Assembly: GCA_001771505.1 (NCBI GenBank)
Contig: MEUA01000063.1
Span: forward strand, 5,497-39,271
Reading direction: 5' to 3'
From: a candidate division WOR-1 bacterium RIFOXYB2_FULL_36_35
GTDB taxonomy: Bacteria > Margulisbacteria > WOR-1 > XYC2-FULL-46-14 > XYC2-FULL-37-10
DNA: 33,775 nt
Positions 27,015 through 33,775 of this stretch are shown here, in pieces. Both the position numbers and the translations under genes were made by a program. The stretch's first letter is position 1. The number at the start of each line of letters is the position of its first letter. The notes beneath the pieces were generated by a model. The model did not search any database. It was not told where the DNA came from and saw only the letters and a program-made list of their open reading frames with translations.

Positions 27015-27035
27015 TGATTAAAAGAAAAGAGTAAT

Positions 27036-28022
27036 ATGATATTAAATAAAACACATTGTCGAGGAATTCTTCCGTCAGAAATGTCATTGAAGCAAGTTCT
27101 AAATGTGATGGCTTATCCTGGCATGGTAAAAAAAACATTAACTACTAGTACTCATTCGCGTGTTTATTTGTTGCATGGTGATTTTGTGCTGAAAAATTTT
27201 GTTTCAGAAAGCCGTGAAAAAACTGATCCTACCTCTTTGGAAATTTATGATATACAAGCAAAAGTTGGAGATCATCCATTCATAGAAAAGCCCTTTTTTG
27301 CTTATAAAGGAGATGAGGGGGAAGTTCTTATCACGGGTTTTAGACAAGTAACCATTGAATTTACTTTAACTGCTGCTATTTTGGAAAAGATTCTTTCTGC
27401 CTTGCTTTATATGGACATGAAGGGGGTTAAACATGAAGATCTTGGGGGCTACAATATTGGTCTTGATAAACAAGGAGATCCTTTTATATATGATTTTGAT
27501 AAGGCATATTATTTTGATTGGCATACGCTTAGCATCGATTCCCGGCTATTGAGTGGCTTTTTTCTTGAGCATTCTAATTATGTAAAAATTGATCCGTTTA
27601 ATATTGATTTGTTGTTAAATTTTTATTTTGCAGATCAATTAATTCAAAGAGAAGAAAATGGAAAAAAATCTGAAGCAATTGAGCTTTATTCCTGCTTTTT
27701 AAAGTATTCTATCCAGTATTTTATTCAATTGCAAAACTTACTTTGTCAACAAGGTCTATCTAGCCGATATATTCAAGCTATTGATCAAAGGATTAGCAGC
27801 ATTGAAGCAGTATTAGGCGTTCCTGAACTTATTATTGCAACATACGAAGACAAAATTTATAAAACTTTGTTTGCTGCGCGAAAATGGGCTGAAGTTAATG
27901 TTGAGCAGAAAGGCCGTAGTGAGCTTCGTTCGTATCTTGAGCTGACACAAAGAAGACTGTTTATGTGGGATGCTTATAAAACTTTGAGACAATCAATTCC
28001 TGAGAAGAATGAAAATTTATAG
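27036..28022 (+). CDS. Protein kinase-fold phosphotransferase-like protein
   Basis: 328 residues. Kinase landmarks are visible: VYLLHGDFVLKNF with K53 as the candidate ATP-binding lysine; the catalytic loop VKHEDLGGYNIGL (H133-E-D135...N140), close to H-x-D-x5-N; and FIYDFDKAYYF with D153-F-D155 replacing D-F-G. The set is compatible with catalysis in a eukaryote-like or aminoglycoside/choline-kinase-like fold. No P-loop and a short N-lobe argue for a minimal or divergent kinase. The C-terminal ~130 residues are helical and unassigned. Second gene of a probable two-gene operon with the radical SAM-like protein. Its TAG stop is only 5 nt from the stop of the converging gene. Confidence 0.75.
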   Translation: MILNKTHCRGILPSEMSLKQVLNVMAYPGMVKKTLTTSTHSRVYLLHGDFVLKNFVSESREKTDPTSLEIYDIQAKVGDHPFIEKPFFAYKGDEGEVLITGFRQVTIEFTLTAAILEKILSALLYMDMKGVKHEDLGGYNIGLDKQGDPFIYDFDKAYYFDWHTLSIDSRLLSGFFLEHSNYVKIDPFNIDLLLNFYFADQLIQREENGKKSEAIELYSCFLKYSIQYFIQLQNLLCQQGLSSRYIQAIDQRISSIEAVLGVPELIIATYEDKIYKTLFAARKWAEVNVEQKGRSELRSYLELTQRRLFMWDAYKTLRQSIPEKNENL

Positions 28023-28027
28023 CGCCT

Positions 28028-28780
28028 TTATATTTTTTCTAATGTTAAAACCGCATTTCCATTCTTAGTGTAATCTTTGTAGAAACTTGGAAATGGCGCA
28101 TCAGTATCGGAATAAAACTTTATATTAATGGTCTTAAATTCTCTTCCTTGCAAGATTCTTAGGAAGATTTTATTTGCGATGGCTTCAGGATCATTGATAT
28201 CCCCGTCGATCTGTAGAAATGATAATGCACCTGGCTTTAACCAACGTGTCCATTCAATTATTTGTTGTTCTAATCCAGAGTCACTAACCCATAATCCAGG
28301 GTGAGGATTTACTATAAAGGCTAGGTCATAAACCGGGTTATCTGGCATTAAGTGAGAAAAACGCGTAAAACAATTAAGATTACCAAAGCCTTTTAATTTT
28401 TGATTTTTTAAAAAAAGATATTCTAATTTAGCAAACATATTGCCTTTGATATCTGTTGAACTTTTTCCCCCGTATTCTACACCTGAAACTGGAAATCCCA
28501 TTTGTGTAAAGATGTATGGTAGGATTAATATGGTTCCATATCCCCAAATTAGGACATTAGTTTCGGCGGGGGTTTTATCTTGTGAGGCAAGATGTGCTGC
28601 AATTTTTGGCATTACATCGCTTGCTATAGTTTTGATGTGTAAAAACTTTTCAGGAGTTTTTGCGTTTGTACGTAAACAAGGCGCTTTATATAACTCAAAA
28701 GGAGGCGACCATAATTTTTTCAATAACGATATTGGAGTGTTGAAGATAGGATTTTCTGCGAGTTTACTTATAGTTGTCAT
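28028..28780 (-). CDS. Methyltransferase-like Rossmann protein
   Basis: 250 residues. VLIWGYGTILILPYIFTQMG (76-95) with PVSGVEYG reads as the first two strands of a class I methyltransferase-type Rossmann fold. YDLAFIVNPHPGLW is at the motif IV position, and EWTRWLKPGALSFLQIDGD resembles the later strand. The glycine motif is weak (W-G-Y-G), so SAM binding is probable rather than certain. The start lies 3 nt after the stop of the GT/transglutaminase gene, whose last codons (GAAGGA) provide its ribosome binding site; it is therefore the third gene of a - strand operon. Confidence 0.68.
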   Translation of the reverse strand: MTTISKLAENPIFNTPISLLKKLWSPPFELYKAPCLRTNAKTPEKFLHIKTIASDVMPKIAAHLASQDKTPAETNVLIWGYGTILILPYIFTQMGFPVSGVEYGGKSSTDIKGNMFAKLEYLFLKNQKLKGFGNLNCFTRFSHLMPDNPVYDLAFIVNPHPGLWVSDSGLEQQIIEWTRWLKPGALSFLQIDGDINDPEAIANKIFLRILQGREFKTINIKFYSDTDAPFPSFYKDYTKNGNAVLTLEKI

Positions 28781-28783
28781 TTG

Positions 28784-31465
28784 CTATCCTTCATTTTCAT
28801 TTAATAATCTTTCAATTAATGTTAATTTCGGTTTTACATCTTTGCAATAAAATAATAAGCGAACATTTGTATAGCCGTATTCCTCTGCTTTAAATCTGTC
28901 TTCTGGATTACGGGTCAGCAAATATCTAAAATAATAAGCTTCCGCAAATTTTGGATAAATGTTTAAAATACGATCGATACCTTGCAATAATTGAGAATGA
29001 TTCATTAAGCGATCTTGAATAAATACGGATAATAGATAGTTCAGTTGGAAAAATATATTATGGCTTTCTTTTTGTATGGCGGTTTCATAAAAATGTTGAG
29101 CAGCCTGATATTGTCCTAATTGAAAATATATATCTCCATAATCATTATGTATTTCTGCGATATCTGAATCGATTGTTAATGCCGCTTCCAATAAAACTTT
29201 TTTTCTCATAGTATCTGTTTCAACTTCGCTGGCCTGACGACATAAAAAGAGTGCAAGTATTTGTTTGTGCGTAAGATTTTTTACTTTGCGGCCTGAATTT
29301 TTATGTATAATTTGGCCGTTTGAAGGGTGATAATCGGTTGCTAATACATTATCTGAATAAGCTTGGTCAACTGGAACTTCATTGTGTAAGTCATGCATTG
29401 ATAGAAATGTGTGGTATATGTCCATATAATAACGTACAGGTTGTCCAAGATATTTACAAATCATGAAAAATATATATGTTAGATTGTTGCAATCTCCAAT
29501 AAGACCAGCCTGATTAAATAAATTTTGAAAGGCTCCTATAAGTGGAACATAATCATGCGTGAAAGAGTCTTCAAAGGTGATTCCCATAAAGCCGCGAATT
29601 TTTCTCGCTTTTTCTTCAAGTGTTAAAGAGTGAAAACTTGAATAAAAAGATCCTGATGTTGGCTGTAAAATCCCTTTTTTGAAACTATTTAATGTTGCGG
29701 ATATTTTTTCTAGATCAGGTGTTTGTATTGTAAGCGCCATTAAAAGAAGGGCAAAATCCTCACCATATTTTAAACGAAGATCATTATACAGATCAAGTAT
29801 ATTATATCTATTTGTTAATATTGAAGCCAGGCTGCATTCATCTATTCCATTTTCTTCTAGCCATTGTTTAGTGTCTCTGTCGGCATAAGTTGGCCACATT
29901 GGGGGAAGGGATGGTTCTTCGTAGGAATTGGCTCTGTGAATAGCTAATTTGAGAAAATCGTTTATATATCTGAAAGGATGAAACCTTGAGGTTAGACGTT
30001 GATAGGCAGCTTCACCGATTTGCTTAAGATCACTTCGGCCTGCAATATCCAAGTAAAGTGCTGCCAACTCACTAGCACTGTTTTCATAGGTAGAAAAACC
30101 GGAAATTCCATCCTCTACTTGGTCAATCATTCCGCAGCTTGCATGGACCAAGGGGACATTTCTGTGGGACATGGCATCAAAAACGGCATTTGGTAATCCC
30201 TCCGCATCCGAAATATTAAGTTGGACATCGGCAATATTTTGAAAAGATTCATTAAACAGACGATTCATACCCATCCCATCTACTTGCATTGGTATAAAAT
30301 AAATAAAAATATGTTTTTTTGTTTCATTGTCAAGCAGTTGATAGATGTTGAAAATTTCTTCTACAACAGAATGAATTGCTGCCATTTCCACCGCATTATT
30401 AAGTTCAGATGGTGAAGGCATCATTAAAACCAATGAAGTTTGTCCCATTTTTACAGGATCTTGATTGTAAGCTTTTGCATAAGCTTGTAATATTAGGCTA
30501 AAGTTTTTTGTTTTATCAATACGTGCTGCTGCATAAAACAGCCTGTGATTTCTAAGTGGTAGAGCTACCTCTGGTTTTTCAGAGAGCATTAATGGTTTCT
30601 CATGGATTTGCGGCCGACTGACAAAGTCTGAAAATTGATCAGTTGTTTTGCCATAAGCTAAAATTGACTCAATATTTATCCATGCTTCTTCTGGGGTTAT
30701 TTGACAATTGTGTGGATCTGCAAAGTTACAAAATCCACCGATGCTTATTTCTTTATAAGGATCAGTAATAAAACTATCATGTAAATGTTGTATTATATCC
30801 AGCGACTCGTAAACCCCGATTCTTCTTAAAAATTCTAATGAACTTTGATAAATAGGATTTTTTGCTGACCTACCTATTCTTAGGTTATCCATAAGCAAAC
30901 TTGGCCTAAATGTCCCTTGCCTGAGATACTTTGCTAAACCAATAACATTGATATCAAGCAATAATATCTGATCTCCGTCTTTAAGTTGTGCGGATGAAAT
31001 TAACCTATTAGCTGATTCTTTAAGGATCCTTTCATAGTGTCTAAGTTGTTCTTGAAATAAGGAAAAGTTCCTACCTACCCCGATTTCTGATTCTCCTTTT
31101 ATTCCAACATAAAGATCATAACAGATTTGATGATATGCTAGACCAATCGGATCATCACTAACGTCTACTGTCCACCATTCTAAAGGAAGCTTGTATTCAT
31201 TTAATAATCCATAAAATGTTCGTAAAAGAAGCGATCCTCCTAAATTTTCATTTCCTATCCATGGATCACTTACCATTACTAATTTTGCCCCTTTTGGCAA
31301 CCTGGTCTTCCATGAAATAATGTTTTCTGATAAAGCGGTTTCCATGTTGCTGAAAGCCGTTCTATCTGTGATATTTCTTAATTTTTGACTACAGGTACGA
31401 TTATAGGCAGGATTGGCTTTTTTTACAGTCACACAATTTGATATAGAGGTTGATAACTCGATCAC
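28784..31465 (-). CDS. Glycosyltransferase (GT4-like) - transglutaminase-like - TPR fusion protein
   Basis: 893 residues, starting at GTG 31465 with Shine-Dalgarno AAGGAGA. Residues ~60-500 are a GT-B glycosyltransferase. YAAARIDKTKNFSLILQAYA opens the C-terminal Rossmann lobe, and ISDAEGLPNAVFDAMSHRNV holds the nucleotide-sugar motif (E-x7-D in place of E-x7-E), followed by GMIDQVEDGISGF. Residues ~640-695 resemble a transglutaminase-like thiol domain: LIGDCNNLTYIFFMICKYLG with C659 and YYMDIYHTFL with H685. Residues ~755-850 are TPRs (AEIHNDYGDIYFQLGQYQAA). No export signal. An unusual combination; perhaps a modifying enzyme with its own scaffold. It is 10 nt after the phosphoesterase gene and 3 nt before the methyltransferase-like gene. 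Confidence 0.82.
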   Translation of the reverse strand: MIELSTSISNCVTVKKANPAYNRTCSQKLRNITDRTAFSNMETALSENIISWKTRLPKGAKLVMVSDPWIGNENLGGSLLLRTFYGLLNEYKLPLEWWTVDVSDDPIGLAYHQICYDLYVGIKGESEIGVGRNFSLFQEQLRHYERILKESANRLISSAQLKDGDQILLLDINVIGLAKYLRQGTFRPSLLMDNLRIGRSAKNPIYQSSLEFLRRIGVYESLDIIQHLHDSFITDPYKEISIGGFCNFADPHNCQITPEEAWINIESILAYGKTTDQFSDFVSRPQIHEKPLMLSEKPEVALPLRNHRLFYAAARIDKTKNFSLILQAYAKAYNQDPVKMGQTSLVLMMPSPSELNNAVEMAAIHSVVEEIFNIYQLLDNETKKHIFIYFIPMQVDGMGMNRLFNESFQNIADVQLNISDAEGLPNAVFDAMSHRNVPLVHASCGMIDQVEDGISGFSTYENSASELAALYLDIAGRSDLKQIGEAAYQRLTSRFHPFRYINDFLKLAIHRANSYEEPSLPPMWPTYADRDTKQWLEENGIDECSLASILTNRYNILDLYNDLRLKYGEDFALLLMALTIQTPDLEKISATLNSFKKGILQPTSGSFYSSFHSLTLEEKARKIRGFMGITFEDSFTHDYVPLIGAFQNLFNQAGLIGDCNNLTYIFFMICKYLGQPVRYYMDIYHTFLSMHDLHNEVPVDQAYSDNVLATDYHPSNGQIIHKNSGRKVKNLTHKQILALFLCRQASEVETDTMRKKVLLEAALTIDSDIAEIHNDYGDIYFQLGQYQAAQHFYETAIQKESHNIFFQLNYLLSVFIQDRLMNHSQLLQGIDRILNIYPKFAEAYYFRYLLTRNPEDRFKAEEYGYTNVRLLFYCKDVKPKLTLIERLLNENEG

Positions 31466-31475
31466 TTTTATCTCC

Positions 31476-33212
31476 TTAATACGTTATATCAGGGTCATTG
31501 TATAGTAACTCTGAATTTGGGTCGATTATAATTCTTGGTGTTTCGTCGATAATTATTGTTCCTTCTTTTGTAAATGCCATAATTACAAGTTCTTTATCTG
31601 TATGTTTTGTTTCTTCAAATCTTTTGGCTTTTTTGAGTGTGAGAGGAAATCCAGGTATTCCTTCTTTAGCCAGATATTGTGGTAAAGCAATTTTGTATTG
31701 TTTTTTAAGGTCAAGAGGAACATACTGATCATCTTCTAAAACCATCACACCTTCAATTGAATTATTCTCTCCTATGGAATAAATGAGTCCTGATGGATGA
31801 AGTAATAGAACTTTTGGACTTCCTGGGCATGACGCGGCTACGGCAAATTCCAATGCTTCAATTATTTGAGTTCCTTCAACAGTTACTATTGATAAAGGAG
31901 ATGGCCACGGAAGCATATTTTCAATATCTGTTTCTGTCACTTTTCCTGCGGCTAAATCATTTCTTACATTTCCTGCAAAGGAAAATGCAATATCAGCGTC
32001 TGAATATTTACGATAAATATCGGTAATCAGATTAAATAATGCACTTGGTTGTGTTGACTTGTATTTTATGGAAACCGGCTTGTTAATTTGTCCTATTACT
32101 CTTGGTTTATAGATTAAATTTTTAGAGCTTACTCTTCTATATTTATGGGATTCTGGTTGGCTTTCGATATCCAGAAGACAAGGATTTACAACTAGGTTTC
32201 CGTTGCTTAATCCTATATCGACAACTCCGATGGCTTGTCCTTTTAATCCTGTATGAATTATAGGAATACCTCTTTCCTCCGGGCTGCCGACCATTTTATA
32301 GACTGTATTATGAGTATGACTGCCAAGGATGAGGTCAATATTAGGCACTGACTTGGCAACTTCTATATCTTTGGGCAGGCCTAAATGTGATGCAACGACA
32401 ATATAACTCCCATATTTTCCATGTTGTGCCTTAAGTAGCTTTATAGTGCGTATTAACTGGTTTTCTACTGGTTCAGCGTTAACAGAAATTGTTGATTCGA
32501 AGCCTCTTCTCTTATGGTAATCAAATTCATGTGTTAGTGATTCTGTTGTTATTCCAATAAAATAAAAAGACTGTCCACCTTTTTCATATACATAGTAGGG
32601 GAGTATCTTCCTGCCTTTATACTTACTTAGTCTGCTTCCTGGAGCAAAATTTAGGTTCATAGCGAGGAAAGGGAAGTTAGCCTTTCGTATTGCTGTTTCA
32701 AGTACGGTATTCTTTCCGCTGGTAATCACTTTTATTTGAGTTAAAAGCTGTTGCTGTAGATGTCGTATTGTTAAAAGAATATTATTTATATGATTCTTAC
32801 GAAGTATGTCCTTTGATGTGCTTTCTGAGATAGTATTTACTAATTCCTGCCAAAGAGAATATGTTCCTGATAAAATAGAATCATCTTCAAAATCAAACTC
32901 ATGGTTGCCAAACACTGAAAAATCCACTCCCATACCATTACAAACACGTATAATATCAATGAATTGTTGAGGATATTGTCCTCCTTCAATCAAATCTCCA
33001 AGGTTAACAAGGATATCGAGATGATGTTGTCTTCTTAGGTTATCTACGGTATTTGCTATTTTAAACAGGTTACGATAATCACCATGAAGATCGCCAAAGA
33101 AAACTAATCGCAAATGATGATTTGGCCTATCTTTCAAAGAAGTGACTACCGGTAGTTTGGCTGTAGTTATAATGGTTTGTTTTGGTAAGGCAGATGTAGT
33201 AATGTTTCCCAT
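31476..33212 (-). CDS. Metallophosphoesterase / 5'-nucleotidase family protein
   Basis: 578 residues. The two-metal site is complete: GDLHGD (D41, H43), LGDLIEGG (D73), FGNHEFD (N103, H104), VASHLGLP and GSHTHN. The C-terminal 5'-nucleotidase-type domain is present (ADIAFSFAGNVRNDL, then MLPWPSPLSIVTVEGTQI). Members hydrolyse nucleotides or related phosphoesters, normally outside the cytoplasm, yet the N-terminus (MGNITTSALPKQTIITTAKL) is not a signal peptide, so it is probably cytoplasmic here. TATAAT lies only 5 nt before the ATG and there is no Shine-Dalgarno, so a very short leader or leaderless transcript is possible. First gene of a three-gene - strand operon. Confidence 0.88.
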   Translation of the reverse strand: MGNITTSALPKQTIITTAKLPVVTSLKDRPNHHLRLVFFGDLHGDYRNLFKIANTVDNLRRQHHLDILVNLGDLIEGGQYPQQFIDIIRVCNGMGVDFSVFGNHEFDFEDDSILSGTYSLWQELVNTISESTSKDILRKNHINNILLTIRHLQQQLLTQIKVITSGKNTVLETAIRKANFPFLAMNLNFAPGSRLSKYKGRKILPYYVYEKGGQSFYFIGITTESLTHEFDYHKRRGFESTISVNAEPVENQLIRTIKLLKAQHGKYGSYIVVASHLGLPKDIEVAKSVPNIDLILGSHTHNTVYKMVGSPEERGIPIIHTGLKGQAIGVVDIGLSNGNLVVNPCLLDIESQPESHKYRRVSSKNLIYKPRVIGQINKPVSIKYKSTQPSALFNLITDIYRKYSDADIAFSFAGNVRNDLAAGKVTETDIENMLPWPSPLSIVTVEGTQIIEALEFAVAASCPGSPKVLLLHPSGLIYSIGENNSIEGVMVLEDDQYVPLDLKKQYKIALPQYLAKEGIPGFPLTLKKAKRFEETKHTDKELVIMAFTKEGTIIIDETPRIIIDPNSELLYNDPDITY

Positions 33213-33326
33213 ATATATTATATATCGTAAGGAATAAAGTTAGATTTCGGGATATATTATGCTAGAAAATTTAAAAAATGTTTGAAATTATTGGGAAATT
33301 TGTCGAAAAGTAGTACACGAGGTATT

Positions 33327-33427
33327 AACCCCGATTATTCATACCTCGAGTAACTGTTTGACAATTTGTTGGTTATTGATTCTGACGTGAACCCCGATTA
33401 TCATAATCGGGGTGAATAATCGGGGTT
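33327..33427. mobile_element. 101-bp composite repeat element with nested palindrome
   Basis: Perfect 15-bp inverted ends AACCCCGATTATTCA (33327-33341) and TGAATAATCGGGGTT (33413-33427), sharing bases with a nested 25-bp palindrome at 33390-33414. Around the left end, CGAGGTAT (33319-33326) and ATACCTCG form a further hairpin. It occupies the region between the divergent phosphoesterase gene and the partial gene at the right edge. No coding capacity; no other element seen in this ~300-nt gap. Confidence 0.78.
33390..33414. repeat. 25-bp palindrome nested in a composite element, loop TCA
   Basis: AACCCCGATTA-TCA-TAATCGGGGTG; last base mismatched and shared with the outer right terminus TGAATAATCGGGGTT. 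Confidence 0.88.
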
Positions 33428-33515
33428 AAGAGGTTTTTGTGGCGAGGTCTCAAGCTGTGCAAGAAATTAACTTGAAGATATGTTTAAATGTTTTCAAAAA
33501 AGGAAATTATTGATT

Positions 33516-33775
33516 ATGTTGACTGTCGTAGATCGTCTTGCAATAGCTAAGTCGCCTTCTAAAATAGTGTCAGAAAATTTAAGGTCTTATTTATTAAAAG
33601 CTATGCTTTTAAAGTATTGCACACTATTTGACTGTCCTCCCCAAATAATTTATCAGCTAATTTCAGCGGTTGCGCAAAATGATCCCATTCCGGCATCATG
33701 TCTACCGCCTGATACTAAAATAGCCCTATCAAAATATAAAGAAGGACGATATGCAAAACGCGTTAGATCTTTAAT
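33516..33775 (+). CDS. Partial hypothetical CDS running off the window
   Basis: From ATG 33516 the frame stays open to the last base: 86 complete codons starting MLTVVDRLAIAKSPSKIVSE and containing KAMLLKYCTLFDCPPQIIYQ. AAAGGA lies 14 nt upstream as a weak ribosome binding site. No family is recognised from the visible part. Its long leader follows the composite repeat at 33327-33427, repeating the pattern of genes that begin just after a repeat. Confidence 0.6.
   Translation, partial: MLTVVDRLAIAKSPSKIVSENLRSYLLKAMLLKYCTLFDCPPQIIYQLISAVAQNDPIPASCLPPDTKIALSKYKEGRYAKRVRSL

Noticed and set aside
30780-31090. CCCCGATT matches inside the GT fusion gene (near 30813 and 31077)
   Set aside because: Only 8-10 bases match and no second arm is present; they encode ordinary residues (R-R-I-G-V, E-I-G-V-G), so chance is sufficient.
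10053-33427. A CRISPR array
   Set aside because: Repeat copies are dispersed over 23 kb with genes between them, without regular short spacers or cas genes.

Overview
The window is 33.8 kb of AT-rich bacterial DNA in the standard bacterial code. It shows Shine-Dalgarno sites, overlapping operon genes and sigma70-type promoters. No rRNA, tRNA, transposase or CRISPR array was seen. The taxon cannot be fixed from the sequence. A complete F1Fo operon next to a giant FlgD-like Ig surface protein, many TPR proteins and heavy small-repeat load would suit an uncultured candidate-phylum bacterium (Margulisbacteria/Saganbacteria or Omnitrophota-like); this is a low-confidence guess.

Layout. (1) 1-3720: the 3' part of a very large exported-looking repeat/Ig-like protein, with two in-frame copies of a 70-bp palindromic element translated inside it. 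(2) 3734-9960: a promoter followed by a complete, tightly overlapping ATP synthase operon atpI-B-E-F-H-A-G-D-C. The c subunit is of H+ type and epsilon lacks its C-terminal helical domain. (3) 10.0-23.3 kb: an accessory region where almost every gene is bracketed by a short palindrome (AACCCCGATTA-N3-TAATCGGGGTT) or by longer composite elements built from it. The genes are two TPR proteins, a pair of ketosynthases (one with an intact Cys-His-His triad, one lacking Cys and one His), a class I methyltransferase, a guanidine-modifying (deiminase-like) enzyme, a MidA-like methyltransferase with an extra C-terminal domain, an unknown protein and a radical SAM protein. Several of these ORFs end in stop codons supplied by or touching the repeat. 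(4) 23.3-25.7 kb: a lipoprotein with a strong promoter, and a convergent Zn-ribbon-like unknown. (5) 25.8-33.2 kb: a repeat-free block of two converging operons. On the + strand is a divergent radical SAM protein plus a kinase-fold protein. On the - strand are a metallophosphoesterase/5'-nucleotidase, a glycosyltransferase-transglutaminase-TPR fusion and a methyltransferase-like protein. (6) 33.3-33.8 kb: another repeat element and the start of a further gene cut by the window edge.

The most unusual thing is the repeat system. Two composite copies (15606-15794 and 20694-20907) are about 97% identical and differ in length by exactly 25 bp, because the second contains a 25-bp palindrome. A third core copy (12808-12962) carries the palindrome at the same internal site. 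The palindrome therefore behaves as a discrete unit gained or lost inside another repeat, and the same sequence forms the outer termini of the composites. The second point of interest is the 25.8-33.2 kb block, whose enzyme mix (radical SAM, kinase fold, GT, transglutaminase-like, phosphatase, methyltransferase) has no pathway I recognise.
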